Assembly: GCF_910592395.1 (NCBI RefSeq)
Contig: NC_088322.1
Coordinates: 10,103,431-10,167,430 of the forward strand
Length of the DNA stretch: 64,000 nt
Direction of reading: 5' to 3'
Source: Lineus longissimus
Taxonomy: Eukaryota > Nemertea > Pilidiophora > Heteronemertea > Lineidae
A model generated the notes under the pieces. The model did no database searches. It was given only the letters and a program-made list of their open reading frames with translations, and was not told where the DNA came from. Positions 1 through 13,873 of the stretch are shown here, piece by piece. The position numbers and the translations under genes were made by a program. The stretch's first letter is position 1. Every line of letters starts with the position of its first letter.

Positions 1-3000
1 ATTTCAACCTATTCAGCTTTCAGTTGTCCAGGCGAGGCCAGGTGACCAATGACGATGATAGATCGGGTTCGATTCAAGCTATACGCTTGGTGTCTTTGGT
101 TATCGTGACTGGCGACTTGAGTCTATCTCATCTCATGTCCAAAGCACGGTGGCTGGGTCCCAGGCATGCTTGCCACTTTGTTCCACGGTCCTCATCTAAG
201 TTTCGACGGTGATGACATGGACTTAGGTTCAAGGAACGTGTTCCCCTTGAGTCATTGTGGTTGATTGATGGGGGCAATAAACAGTTGCGTGTCGCTAGTC
301 ATTCAATTGGTCCCCTTGTTTTAGAGTGTTGGCGGGATAAGTCTTACGACTGTTAACAATAGTAAGCAATAGCTGGCCAGCGATCCCCTACCTGATCTCG
401 AGGGGGATGGAATGACTGGGGAATAGGCCTGTTGTTAACCTGCGGAATTTCGTCGGACGAAATGTCAGGCGTGTCCGTGTGGGACTTGTGCTAAACCAGT
501 TTAGTACATATGACGAAGACATTGGGCTCTTTGAATAACAACAGTGTCCTTGACCTCCTTGTGCCTCACAACGCTAATAATATACACCCCCTGAAATCGA
601 CAAGACGGCGAAGAAGAAGGAGAGCCGGCCTCCAGCTCGAGAGCCAAGAAGACACTGGATGGACCCCAAGGATATGTTGCTGTCAATGTTGGAGCCATAC
701 AGGGTAAGCATCACTTAGTCCTCAGTTACGTCTGGATTGAAAGAAACATTACAAAGATGTCAAAATAACTCCGAAAGAAGTATCAATCTGACATACAATT
801 TCAACTTTTATACGTATTGGGGTGCCACACTCAATACTGCTCATACAGTTTTGAAACCTCTTCACCCAATTTGGTTCCAGAATACAATTGAATGTGCTTT
901 ATTGAATTCGCATTAGCTGATTCTCATTGAAACGTGTAGTGTGGGTGTTAATTTTGATTCATTTTGATTCCGGAGAGTGCTCTCTGGAAAACAGTTTTAA
1001 ATCAGATTCAGTGTGAACGCAGCATGCAGTAGAAACACTAAGAAATTAGATAAACCCCTCAACAAAAAATATGATTCTTTTTAAGCAGCCCGAGCCAACA
1101 TTGTACAAGGGACACAAGGTCCATGGCCACACGGACAAGGGACACGAGGACAAGGGACACGAGGACAAGGGACACGAGGACAAGGGACACGAGGACAAGG
1201 AACACAAAAGATGATTTTGCAGTCTACAGGGTGAGCATCACTTAGTCCTGGTTGATATTATAACTACTCATGAAACAAACTCCATAACTGTCCAACCAGC
1301 AGTCAATGAGGGGAAAAAGATCATTTTTCATGTCGCCGAAACCCGCACACTGGCGGCCAAGTCATGAACTTTTGTCGAGTGAGACCACCTGACCGAGTGT
1401 GCTCAAGTAACAGCCAAATGGGCAACATGACCTCGATGATCTTGATTAGTTGGACAAATCATGAGTTACATTTTATGTATGGCTGTTAGTAATATCAGTC
1501 ATAAACATTGATATAAAAATCCAAGGCAATTTGAACAAATTATATGCTCACCCCTACAGTGATCGTTGTTGGAAGAGGAAATCATCATCACAAGCTGGAA
1601 ATCAGTCGACACTGTCTGTGACATTCATTTACCAGAAGGGGGTATAATGAGCCCCAAGTATTAAGCCAGTTTCAAGAGATTTATATTTTAACACATAAAA
1701 TCCACAACGTGATGTAAAAATTGTAAAATCCTGATGAAAAAAAGGGCAAATCAATGGAACATATTATATGATGTTAATTTTAAACTAACTAATTTTAAAG
1801 GAGGATGCAAGCATTTGTAACTTTACTCAAGGCTTAGTTTTATTCAAAAAATCCTCACGGACACGGACACTGTCACTAGATGCCTACAGTGACATTCTGG
1901 TCACTGTTACATTATCAGTCAAAACCAAACAAAACGTGGAGTGTTCTGACTTTTATAGAGGTAGCCAACTTGAGAATTTTTTTGGAGAACAAAGTTGGTT
2001 TTAAAGCTGTAATTTTGATCTGAACATTGACGACCAAAGAATTAGGAGACGATCAGAGAAAAATAAATAAAAAAAGAAGTAGAACTTGAAGGGCGTCATT
2101 GAAATTAATGTCAACTTATACTTAGGAACCATCCCAAATAGACTGAAGCCAAAAGAAATTATTTCTTTTCTGTGAACCCTCTCCCCCGTTATTATGACTA
2201 AAAACTGAAGACTCTTGTCTTCAACAAATGAAATCAGCCAGGAATCATGAAGATTATGCCTGCCAAAGAGTGTGGCTGATCAACATTTTTCCACAAGAAA
2301 ATGCCGTCAACCAAAGACATCTTCACTCCACTTGATCCAAGAAAAGGCCCGTTGAGCATCTATCCAGCAGTGCCACTTTAATTTTTCAAAGAGCGCCCCC
2401 TATATGGCAGACAAGCAGTCAAATTGCGCTAATTTTCATGTTGAAAGAAGGTCTTGCCTAAGGGGTACCCACACACCAAGTATGAACCTTCTGGGTCAAG
2501 TGGTTAAGAAACGTGCCACTCTTTTGTCAAAAGTTAACGACGGACGACAACGAGGGACGCCACCGTCTACTCATCAGCTCCCCTGAAAGGTGAGCTAAAA
2601 AGTGAAGCCAGAAAGTTCATGATAACGAAACCTGACACTTAAAGTGAAATTTATTTTGGTTTCAATCTATATTTCCCTTTATCTTGCCCTCTGCAGATTG
2701 AGATGATGGCTGTCGAGAAGACCCAACCACTCAACCAAGATCTACAATTTGTGCTATGGTAGATGTGACTCTCAAAGATTTTGGATGACGAAGGAATCCA
2801 ACGCATATATGGTAAATATATACAAATGACAAGACAGTATATGGGTGAACACACCATGGGCTGAGTTCGTTTCATTTAGTTGCAAAATGGTGGATTTTTT
2901 CTTCAAACTGCACAAGCAACCTCAGTTTCGAATTGAATTGCAAATCAAGTGTCAAGTGGTATAGCATTGTGGTCGTCGGTATTAAGGCCTTTAGAAAATT

Positions 3001-4916
3001 AAGACAAGAACACATCCAAGTCCCCTTCAAGAAACTAGCAATGATTTTTGAAAAACCCACTTCAGCCGCCTTGTTTTGATCGACCCGATTATTCGGGCAG
3101 AGATGCGCTATGCTAACAATACCCCCATATTGCTTGAAGACTTCAGCAACTTCAGGGAGATTTCATACTTCATTTGGGAAACCTTGGACCTGCATATAGC
3201 GTACTTCTGAAACCGAACGAACTCAGCCCAAAGTGCCAATAAATATTCCATCACTGCATCTCTCCTTATTAAACACAAACTTTGTCAAAAATAAAAATAA
3301 AAGAGTCGCAGTTGTACAGTGGTTTGGGTCTCTGACAAGCGGTCATGAGCTCTCTTGCAAATCATTGTTTTGGGACCGGGAAGATGTTGAGAGGTGATGA
3401 GATAAGGGGCTGAGTGAGGGCTTTAATTTAAGGGGTACGCCGTTTGTATTACTGGTGGTCCAGGAAAATAGAATTGCAGTTATACACAATGCTGTAGAAC
3501 AGTTATTATGCATATGAGTTTGCTGAAACTGGGTGCTTCTGGTATTTGTATTTCTATACAACGACAGTGCCAGTGCTGAAATCTATATTTAGTACATATT
3601 TGTGCAATTGGACATTTCAAATTCAATTACAAACTTCTCGTTTTTAACGAACGGTGTAGGATTTAAGGGTTGTGATTCTATCATAAACTACTTTGGTGAA
3701 TTTGATGAAACTGAATGAAAGGCCCTATGGCACATGCATTAATGGAGTAACCTTATTTTTTGTTTTCCAGTCGCTCACAGATACGGGCAGACGACTGAGA
3801 GTCGAGTGGATTTAGTGGATCGAATGGTTGCGCTGAGGAATATTTATGTGCAGGAGTGACGATCCACAGTTCAGCAAACGATGCCTTGACAGACCAATTC
3901 AAGGAGAACTTTCACTAAGATCAGGAAGGGAACGTGTTTGCTGTGTGGATGGATTGGATACTTAAATGTCCATCATACTAATAGACTATAATGACAATCT
4001 TCTAATGGACTGTTATGCCAATCTTACTCCAAAGGGACTCTCTGGACTTAGGGAAAGCTACGGACATAGAGCCCGGACATGATATCCTGCAGCCACCACG
4101 AGGACAGCCTATCTCATACCTTCGGAAGGATGCCATCACATGGTAATATAAACAAATCAATTTCAGTTTTTCTAATGTCCTTGATAAGGTGTAGCCATTG
4201 GCCTGATTTAGAGATCATGAGCTCTCTATTGAGAAACAATTTTTCAACGTTGTTTTTGCGACACCAATTACAGTGCAATTTTCATCAAACTCACAGTGAT
4301 GATAGTTTGGACCAATCTTAATTAGTAAAATAATAAAATGTTCTAAAAAGAACTTGACAATAAGGAATGTTCGTAACCTTATCTGTTACACATTCCACAC
4401 ATGTAATCTTGCTCTTCCGTAGGATTGCATCATTCAGAAATATGGTTTTTACAAGGAAAAATGCTTTGAAAACATGAAAACTGTCGTACTTTCTAGATTC
4501 TACACAAGTGGGACTGGGAGGGCAAAGAAACAGTCTCATTGTGTTCAAAGTACATTTAACATCTCTCTCAGCACATCGCCCATTATGTAGTACTGAGGTC
4601 CGCCTTTTCTCGTAAGAACGCCATTGTGGCAGCGGGACAGCTATAAGGAGGCGTGATCTCAGACTTCAGTTTTGTATAGCAAACAGGCAAAGGGTCTCAA
4701 TTCGAAGATTTGGTCGATATATTATTACTAAATCAAAACAAAGGCCAAGCTGGAAAAGTGACGTAATGGCCAATGGCCAACTCAGTTTAGCTGGTCATCT
4801 ATTATCCCAGTTGAACATGTATCATGGTGTCGAACAACCATGTGCATAAAGATTCTGATTATTCAGAACTGGTCTTAGATCAACAAAACTAGAGTAATGC
4901 TGAAGCCTAAGCCGCT
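1..4916. other. Upstream region without a recognisable protein gene
   Basis: No open reading frame here resembles a known family. The sequence is AT-rich and non-coding in character. Two short stretches look like exon ends: 'acagggtaagcatcacttag' near 693 and a nearly identical 'acagggtgagcatcacttag' near 1225, each with a GT donor. A 'tgttttccag' acceptor-like site lies near 3771. These could belong to a non-coding transcript or the untranslated part of an upstream gene, but nothing confirms this. Confidence 0.4.
1105..1208. repeat. 15-bp minisatellite
   Basis: About five to six tandem copies of a 15-bp unit of the form gacacgaggacaagg, with degenerate copies at both edges. No coding frame is involved. 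Confidence 0.85.
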
Positions 4917-4920
4917 GTAG

Positions 4921-4952
<32 letters not shown>

Positions 4953-5860
4953 GTTGGCATTTGGGCGCTCCAATTACTCAGCGAGTGGGTATTCTGGAGC
5001 ACTTTTTTCCCCAAAGGCAAAAGGTGGGCCTTTAGGAGGGACTTGAAAGTCTGGAGGGAATCAATGTTACGGAGCTTTTGCGGCAGCTGGTTCCAACGTT
5101 TTGGAGCAGCTACTTCAAAGGAACGACCACCAAGAGTCTGGCACTTGAACCAAGGAACATCGCAGATCCTGATCTAAGGCTTTGGCGATCGATCCTTCTT
5201 AACTGAATCATGGATCTGAGATATCCCAGAGCCTCCCCAGTCAAGCACTTGAACACCAAGAGCAGAATCTTGTACCTGATCCTGAGCTTGACTGGTAGCC
5301 AGTGCAGGTGAACCAGCACAGGGGAAAATATGGTCAAACTTTCCCACTAAACACACGACTCTTGTGGCAGAGTTGAAAACCTGTTGGATTTGGTTCAAAA
5401 ACTTGGTGGGGATACCATTTAGGAGAGCAGTACAATAGTCAAGGTGGGCGATGGTTAAAGCATGTACCAAGGTCTTGGTGGATTTTTCCGACAGAAAGGT
5501 TCGGATTCGTCGTATCCGATAGAGACCATAGTAGGCCTTGGCGCACACTTTGTTTACGTGTGTCTCCATGGATATGTTGCAATCAAACCATGCACTGAGA
5601 TTGCGGACACATTGGACTGGTTGGATATCTGACCCTCCAACCTTTATTGATGGCAATGCTCACCTTTGCAAGCTGCTGCCATGTGCCAAAGATGGCAAAC
5701 TCATTTTTAGTGTCATTGATCATGAGTTCATTTTCAATATACCATGCTCTAACTTCAACTATGCATCGCTCAATGGCTTCCACTGCTTCAGTCTGGCATG
5801 CAAGTGGCATTGGTTAAAGGAAAGGCACAACTGATTGTCATTTTCAAATGTCCTACATGG
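4917..5860 (-). mobile_element. Decayed CR1/L2-like non-LTR retrotransposon, 3' end
   Basis: On the minus strand, three reading frames together give the C-terminal part of a LINE reverse transcriptase. The FENDNQLCLSF region corresponds to the family's YADD catalytic motif and is degenerate. It is followed by a VRNLSAWFDCNISMETHVNK block, TKTLVHALTIAHLDYCTALL, LHWLPVKLRIRYKILLL and GGRSFEVAAPKRWNQLPQKL, in the order normal for CR1/L2 elements. The frame shifts at least twice, so the element is dead. Its 3' end runs into a (TTGA)n tail (4919-4950 as ATCA on the + strand), the microsatellite ending typical of this clade. Endonuclease and most of the RT are missing, as expected for 5' truncation. 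Confidence 0.88.
4919..4950. repeat. (ATCA)n microsatellite, LINE tail
   Basis: About seven to eight ATCA repeats directly adjoin the 3' end of the minus-strand LINE fragment. They are best read as its tail rather than an independent microsatellite. Confidence 0.85.
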
Positions 5861-6252
5861 TAATGAATTAAGGTATAGTCCTATTGAGACCAAAGACATT
5901 TGCTATTGAGCTCTCTAGATTAAATTGCATGTGATAGAATAATTTGCTCCTGTGACATTCTATCCTGGGACAGATGTTCCTGCTACACCAGAATCCTTCA
6001 TGGTGTCCTTTCTTACACATTTTCTTAAAATAGGCATGCGATAGGGTGTGGTCTATTTCTGGTCACCATCCGTCAACTAGGGGCTGCACCTGGGACAAAT
6101 ATCCAATGGTCATCGACAGAGCCTTCTGCTGACAAAACAACCAGTTAGACCAGCAGCTACAAATGCTAACAATTACAACTTCATCATAAGTCTGCCTCTC
6201 CCAATACTTGCAATCATCACAGATTCCTTGCTTTGTCAACTTGGAATCAGCA

Positions 6253-6575
6253 TTAAAGCGAACTGGAACTGCCGAGCGATTTATTCAACTTTTCGACTTT
6301 CACCTCCCGAGAAAGTCGAGTTCAGATTTGTAGCTCCGCCCCCAGTGCCCGAGCATGCGCAGTTCAATTTGTTATTATTGAGAATCATGTGAGAATCACG
6401 TGAGTCATGCAATCTTTCATTCATGAATTTTCGTAGTAAATTCCATAGTAGTGACGTCACTGAATGATTGACAGCTAGGCGCCATGTTTCATTCATGCCT
6501 CGTTCTGATCACCCGATACGCGGGAAATGAAAACGAGGTCATACGAACTGGCTTGGCGGTTCCAGTTCGCTTTAA
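6253..6575. mobile_element. MITE with TTAA target-site duplication (piggyBac-like)
   Basis: The element occupies 6257-6571 (315 bp) and is flanked on both sides by TTAA (6253-6256 and 6572-6575). The left end AGCGAACTGGAACTGCCGAG and the reverse complement of the right end AGCGAACTGGAACCGCCAAG differ at two positions over the first 20-21 bases. TTAA duplication is the signature of piggyBac-superfamily transposition. No transposase is encoded, so it would be a non-autonomous element. Confidence 0.82.
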
Positions 6576-9500
6576 CTACTAGCTGAGGTCATTGCAAAAC
6601 TGATCCTCATACAGGCAGTGACTTAGTTAATGAATTACCAGAGACAATAGCATTGGGCACTTACGAAAATGACGCCCATCACCACATCAGAGGTCGTTGT
6701 GAAATGACATACAATCTTGTGACGTTGCACAATATATATGCTGGCCAACATGGACGAGTGCAGTTTCTTTTGGTGGGAATGGCCAGCAAAAGTCATAAGT
6801 AGCCTTTTGTTACCTGATATCCGCTGAGGAGTTTCTGGATTGTTTTAAAGTGCTCAAAGTGATTACACTTATTTACAGTTATGAGGGGCAGAGCATCTCT
6901 CATCCTTAAGCAGATTAAACTTCTTGGTTGTAAACAGGATGAGTTAGTTATGTACTTACAATGTCAAAGGAAAGAGCTTGAATCACATTAAAGAGGGACT
7001 ATAGCAGGAGGGGGGTTAAATTGGCCATCTTCAGGGAACCCTGGGTTCCCCATAGGTACCCACCTCCGTACCCTCTGTCAGTCCAGGCTCATGAGAGGGT
7101 ATTTGAAAAGAATCTAGAATAAAAACTATAAGAAAAACACCTTCCAAGTAAAGTTTGTGATGTTCCTCTAGCTTTCCTCTATCTATGAAAGAAGACGCCT
7201 CCATTTCTTAAAAATGGAGACGAAAATGCGAGTGGTGGCCACTTTTTTGACGTTTTTACCAAAATCGGCTCTTTCCCAGCCCTGCTGGACTGCCCTATGA
7301 AAAGATCGTCTGCTTGACTGACGTCAGCAACACACTGAGCGATGGGAGAGACATCCCGTGATAGGTGGCTGAACTAATACTCGTTCAGTAGCTGATAGCA
7401 ATGGGCCTAACCATTTGGTACCAAAACCGGCCACTCGGGTATATGTGCCTCTTGTCAGCAGCACAGAAACCGACCGCCCTACACCTATGTCTGCCCAATT
7501 CAACACCAATCGATAGTGCTTCTAACTAGATTATAGATCGTGAATTGAAGACCGTTCTACATGTGCTCGGCAACCAACCAAATATCACTAAGGGTTAGGC
7601 CGAAATCATAGTATGTGATTGTGTTGAGGAGTACCCCTTTGCCCATCGTCAGTCCTTGCAATCCCAATGGGACCTCCTTGACCTCGGTCAACTTCCCTGA
7701 AATGGTTCCATTACATCTTCGCAAGAAATTTATCTTAACTGGTTGCAAGACTTCATTCAGAATAGTGACATGTGGTTTATTCAAATGATAAACTCCATGC
7801 AGTTAAACTTTTCTTGACTAACAAAATTCTATCATACATTCTTGATGAATTTCATGGTCACATGGAGTTAGGGCATTATACTTTTCTGGAGTAAAGTGGA
7901 ACCTTTAAAAATTTTAAATCTTGCATGAATGATAGGTGTAATGCATTCAGTTCCCAGTACAGATAGATGTAAAAAAGTGTTGTTTTACTACATTTTGATA
8001 TAAGCAGTATTATGGCGACACCTTTTTTTGTACTTAATATAAAGAATGGTTCAAACTATCATCTGTGTAATTCTGATGGAAATCGCGTTGTAACTAGTAT
8101 TCCAAAACACCTGGATTTAGAATGAACAGCACTACAGTGTAAATGCACCATGTACCAACAAAGCCTTGTTTTGAGTTCAGCGGTTATGGGTAGGCCGGCC
8201 GCTTGGTTTGGTGCAACGTCGGTATCGATTGACTATTCTAAAACACCTGAGTGAGAATACTTCATTTTCATAATGGATAATGTATAGAGCCTCGTTTTCA
8301 TCACAGAGGTTTGGGCAAGAAAACCAAACCGCTTGGGTTGGTGCAAAATTTGGAAGCATTTCAAAAGCATTTAAAAGCACATTATTCGATATTTAGTATG
8401 ATTTTAATTTGATTTAATTTGCTTTTCAGCATGATGAGCCATCCCACAGAAGGGAGAAGGATGTTGCTGACCCAGCATATCCCAACCATGCTCCCATCGC
8501 CGTCAAGTAACAGTACGACGGTTAGATTGTATTTTGTCACCGTAGGCTTTATCGTTTTATCAAAATATCTGATTGAAAGGTGATTTAATAAAAATTCAAA
8601 TTTTTCGGATGGTGAAAAGGCAAATATGCCTTGCTTATGAAAAGCATAGATTATTTTAATCTATGTTTGGTTATGACCATGACTTGTACCATGGTTCAAA
8701 ATCTTACACTTTTCAAAGAATGAATTGAAATTATGGGGGGTTGGGTTGTTTCTGGCTAACAAGGTAGCCAATGATAAGGCACGACAGAACCCAAACAAAA
8801 TAATTTTCAAGCTTAATTTTTTGCTTAAGATAAGAAGAAACAACAATTTGGGGGGGGGGGGGGATGGGTTGTTTGTGGCTACCAGAGGAATCAACAGCCG
8901 CCTTGGGCATATGAGGACCCTGAAATTCTTTTCAGGCAAAAGTTATTATTCTGCTTAAAAATCACCGAATTCATCAGATATTTAATTACTGGTATATCCA
9001 TCACTTAAGACATGGGGTCCATGTGTTTTTGTATCGCTGACCCCACGAAACAAGAACACATGTGTCTGATGGAACCGTAGGCCTTTCATTCTGTTTCTCA
9101 ATCTCATCAGTACCACAGAATTAACTGACATGGCCTGGGCTCCGATGCCCTGGACCTAACCTCACACTGGCTGGATCAGTTGCTCAGTACATGTACCTTC
9201 ATGCTCGAGACAACAGACCAACAGTGATAAGTTGAATTTGAATTACCTCCCTCTTGAAATACCAAAACATCTTTCCAATTGAACTAAAACAGTTTGATAA
9301 ACTATCACTGTTTTATTGAAATTTAAAGACTGGTCCTTCCCTAGTGGTCACACAGTGAGCCGTTGTCAAAGTGTGTCATTCAACAATGGTGGCATGCATG
9401 CATGTTTTGTTACGGCTACTGGGGACCCTAAGTTTTCAATGGTACCTGCCGTCATGAGAATTTTGGACTTCATACTGAATTGATTGAGAAAAGTGTCATT

Positions 9501-10477
9501 TAAAAACGTCAACTTTCAGACGTTTTAAAATGTTTGTCCTGTATGAATGTATTTGTAAATCCTGTTTGTAAATATTTGGTATTTGATTAAATGTCTAAAT
9601 GAGATCTAGACTCCATGACTTTGCGAAAAAGTATGGCAAAGCCAACTTTTAATCTTTGCCCTGTCAAGGTCACCTCTTTTGTCATGCAAATGACATGTCA
9701 GAACTGCTGCTTTTGTCATGCTAAGTGGCAGCCAGCTCTGTCCAGTGGCCATGACAAATGTGGTTCCTTTGTTATTCAAATTGGGTCCTGCAAATCAACA
9801 GCAGTGACCAAACCTATTGTAAGCTAACATGGCTCAGCTGAAGGCATGAACAATAGGCTTTAATACAATAGCTATACATGTGAATGCATGAAGAGGTTTA
9901 GTGCTAACTCAAACCATTGTGGTGGAGTAGTTGAGTCTATTGTGTTTGATCTCATTTTAGCATTGTGTTGCAAGGACACTTATCAGTGTTTCTTTGTGAC
10001 ATCTTGTAAAGAAGTTGACCACATCTTAAAGGGATAGTGCTACCATCCTATCTCCTGGTCCTCTTCTTGTATTGGGCTTTCGGAGTGGTGCAACAAAAAA
10101 ATAATGTACTTTGATCATTGTATGAACTATGATGTACAATGTATTAAGTCATTTCAAACATAAGCACCTGTCACCTGTGTGATGGAGATGACGACTCCTT
10201 CCGATTGCGAAGGTTTTCTCCCGGTATGCGGGTTTCCTCCTACAGTACATTCCAAATCGTCATGTGTTTTCCTTGTAATGTACAACAATAAAGTTTTTAT
10301 GAAAGAGAAACAGTTTTTTCTTATTGACTCGCCTGTTGGGACACCATCACCAATCGAAACTTTTCACCGTAGCCGCCCGTTGTGCTTACCAGATTTTGAC
10401 CTTTAAAATAGGTCAAATAGAAATCTCGCTGGTTCCTATGTTCCTATGGTTTGCCTTCCAATGGAGGTTGGAAATGA

Positions 10478-10530
10478 CACACTTTTTAGTGTCATCAGTT
10501 TCAGTGATGACACTAAAAAGTGTCATCAGT
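10478..10530. repeat. Inverted repeat / nested palindrome
   Basis: ACTTTTTAGTGTCATCA (10481-10497) is repeated inverted as TGATGACACTAAAAAGT (10505-10521). The right arm continues into AGTGTCATCA, so 10505-10528 is itself a palindrome with 10-bp arms around AAAA. No gene is adjacent. Confidence 0.75.
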
Positions 10531-12375
10531 ATCAGTTTCATGCTGGGTAAAACCAGTAGCATCGAAATGTGCCCTTGTGCACCTTAAATAACAAAGGACA
10601 TTACCATTTGACTGCTCTTGCTGTGTGTAAAGCAGGGTATGCTTATGACGCGATTGTCCGCACCAAAGACAAATGTCAGACATTGCGTCGACAGGCTCAA
10701 GCCAGTTGAACAGTGTACTTTAAACAATGGCACTACTACAGATAGCCCAGCTGACCAGATGGAGAAGTCACAAAAATAGCCCTCTCATCATTGGACCATG
10801 GCCTCAGTCACAGCCTCCCACTGCCTCCACTATAGACACCAGTTTCCCTGCATTTATTTGGTACAACAGTGACAGCCCAGATAGGAAGATAAACAGGATG
10901 ACAAAATCAGGCTGCTGTAAGAGTCTACTCCATGATACTCTGCTCTCTGACCAAGTTGCTCAATCCATGACCGTGCCAAAGTGGGAATAGATGTCCAGTA
11001 ACAACAGGTCCCCGTCTGATCATTTCTCGAAGATACTCGACCAAAAACTGCCTAGTTCTCTCTCTTTGAAAAGAAACGTAAAACTGTGGTCCCCTGTTGG
11101 CCTTCCTGGTGTCTTGGCCCCAGGGCAAGGGCTAGCAAAGTACGCAACCTTTGTGATAGGACTCTGGCCAGCCGAAAAGAATGTCTCTGGGCCAATGAAC
11201 ACGATACATTGATTTGGCACGTTTGGCCACAATAATCAACAAAAGCCATGAGCTTGCCCTCTCGAGTGGTAGGCTTTCTATAAAAGCAAAGCCTCGGGGG
11301 GGGGGGGGACATGCCACTGTTTTGTGAATTGTAAACGGATGACGATGACTACAGATGGTGCAGATTTCACAGACTCGGCACTCGCTGTACCGACAAGGGG
11401 AAAACAAATCTCAAAGATACCTGACACTAACTCTTATTGACTGTCGAGCAATGTTAACCCAATTGACAGAGGAAATTTGGAGTTCATCAATAAAAACAAC
11501 AAAGACATGCGCAGATGTGTGCTTTTTAAGCAAACCTTTATTTCAGAAAAGCACTCCTAGATCACTCTTAATGGAGTATTGGTGGACACGACTTGGATAA
11601 TTCTGTGCGTATGAAGTGCAATACACCACGAATTGGTGAATGCTCGCAAAGCAGGGTTCACAGCATAGCCAGACTGGTGAAGAAGAGTGACATCATGTGG
11701 TCGTACTGGTAGCACATCAGATTCCTCTGTTTCCATCGGACAATAAAGTGACAAAGTTATGAAAATCCTCTTCTCATATAGTTTTTCGATGGTAGATATA
11801 AAGGCATAAAGGACAGAGAAACATCTTATTATCTTTTGGCCTAACAACCTGCAAAAACAATAAGGTTCATAAAGCTAACTGTCTCAGATATTTCTTTAAA
11901 TCTTCCTAATGACCATCATTCCTAACAATGTGAATAACTGGCAATAATCTCCTACTTTCTTTTCTTACTATCATTCACCCAAAGCCTAGGCCAAAGACTG
12001 CACATGTTCATGTGATGATGTCATGCACACCACAACCATATCATGGTGGACCCCCAGAACTGTTAAGGTTGTGTAAGTACCCTAAATATGAACTGATTAT
12101 TAGCCAAGGTGATCTTGTATGTAATAAAAATCATATTCAATTCATAACAAATTTGTTCACATCTCAAACAGCTTCCAAGAAGTTTAAAGCAAAATGAACA
12201 GCACCTGGCTGGCTTCACAGTAGATCTAAACCATGGTTTCAAAATGCACAAGAGCTTGGTTGATGAATTGCTTCTAAATTATACTTGGATCAGTGGGACT
12301 GTTACCATGATTCACATGCTTCCAAGACACAAAAAGGTCTAATAATATTAACTTCCATAGGCCCTACAATACATA

Positions 12376-12557
12376 TACAGTAGAACCTCTCTATTAAGGA
12401 CACCCTTCGGACCGACCAGTGCTGTCCTTAATAGAGATGTGTCCTGATTAGAGGGGTCAAATTGAATGGAAGCAACCACTTTGGGAACAAAACTATTGTC
12501 CTTAATAGAGAGGTCGTCCTTAATAGAGAGGTGCCTTCTAAGGGAGGTTCCACTGTA
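12376..12557. mobile_element. TACAG-ended MITE, copy 1
   Basis: A 182-bp element begins TACAGTAGAACCTCTCTATT and ends with the inverted AGGGAGGTTCCACTGTA, giving roughly 16-17-bp terminal inverted repeats with a few mismatches. The interior contains several copies of GTCCTTAATAGAGAGG in both orientations, so the element can fold extensively. At least seven relatives occur in this window. Confidence 0.85.
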
Positions 12558-12683
12558 CATTGCTGGAATGCGACTTTTGCGGTTATACAGAAGCCTGGCC
12601 TGATAAAATGTGACCCATCACAGCAAAACCAGGCACATGTCCCACGGAGGATGAGCCCAAATGGCACCAGCAGATAATCATTA
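12558..12683. repeat. Spacer repeat between MITE copies (copy 1)
   Basis: This 126-bp stretch, with the core 'gacccatcacagcaaaacca', recurs almost unchanged at 14192-14320 and is again sandwiched between two TACAG MITEs. A shorter inverted relative, 'ttttgctgtgacaggtcac', lies near 14575. It is part of a composite repeat rather than unique DNA. Confidence 0.8.
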
Positions 12684-12848
12684 TACAATGGAACCTTTCT
12701 GAGCGGACACCTCTCTATTAAGGACACTAGTTTCAGCCCCAAATATGGTTGTTTCTATTCAATTTGACCTCTCTAATCAGGAGACATCTCTATTAAGGAC
12801 AGCACTTTTCAGTTCTGAAGGTGTCCTTAATAGAGAGGTTCTACTATA
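12684..12848. mobile_element. TACAG-ended MITE, copy 2
   Basis: A diverged member of the same family starts TACAATGGAACC and ends GAGAGGTTCTACTATA. The internal GTCCTTAATAGAGAGG words and the segment related to 'caatttgacctctctaatca' are retained. Confidence 0.8.
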
Positions 12849-13873
12849 TATCATAAGAAACCTGCCGTCTTTAAAGTGCTTATTATGAGGACTAGTTAGG
12901 AGTATCAACATTTGTACTGGTAGGCCTATATCTATATTCACATCTTTATGGTTTATCCCCAGTATAAATCCATATTGTCACTGAGATTTAATGTAAGACA
13001 GCATTCTATATTGCTATGTTGCATCTCTGGCAGATTTAAATACGGTATAAGATAAGGTCAGGTATCCCTCGGGTCTCCAATGTGACACAGTTCTGGTCAC
13101 TGGACGAGACCCGACAAAAAAGCAGCCAAACTTATGTGTAAATGCATATGGGTGCAGCTCCCCTTTAACAAATTCAGAGTTGCCCATTAGTCTGTTAGTA
13201 TAGACTCGATCTGCTACATGTACGCTGTACATCGAAGTATTGGTCTACATGGAATCGAGGTTGCCATTTAAATTGCCCTTTAAATAAACCAACAACCTCC
13301 CTCTGCAACAACAGGTGTTTTCATTTTAAATGTTTATTCAAAATAAATAGTATGGCCCATAAACTATTTTTGTCACACAGTCTGCTTAGTGTGATCTGAA
13401 TATATATCATTATAGTACTTTAGTTGATATCAAATGCACTTTAAATTGATTGATGTAACGCACCTGCACACGATCGTAAGTGGGGTGCGTTCATGTAGTG
13501 AAACTGCCCCAAAGTTTAAAGAGCTCCGATACGTGCGCTATGGACTACCAGTGCTTTGCGGATTATTTATCTTAGTTATGGATTACTCATACTGGCTGCT
13601 GTCTTGAAGCTTGCACAAATAATAGATTATGTAAGTTGGTGCGCTTGTCTCATCATGCGTTGCGGTTTTTAGAGTTGTCAACTTTCCAACCAAGTCCCCA
13701 GCGTTTTTATTTGTTATGTACTATGTAGTATGTAAGCCCCATCTAACCCTCCTGCGCTCAATAAGGCCATGGATTGCAGATCCCTGCCGATATTTCAGCA
13801 AAAGGCGTATAGCCTACCTTTTGAAATGTTTAGGGTTGGTGTATAATGATTTAAAGGGCGCTTAAATAAGAAG

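Larger units (their letters stand above)
5861..12375. other. Intergenic region, no recognised gene
   Basis: Apart from the MITE at 6257-6571 and an inverted repeat at 10478-10530, I see no supportable gene. There is a poly-G tract near 8850 and another near 11297. A stretch ending in 'caacaataaagtttttatg' near 10280-10300 carries an AATAAA signal and may be a 3' end of an unseen transcript, but no coding exon could be tied to it. Confidence 0.4.

Noticed and set aside
4917-5860. Functional reverse transcriptase gene
   Set aside because: Frame shifts, a degraded catalytic motif and loss of the 5' portion show it is a dead 3' fragment.
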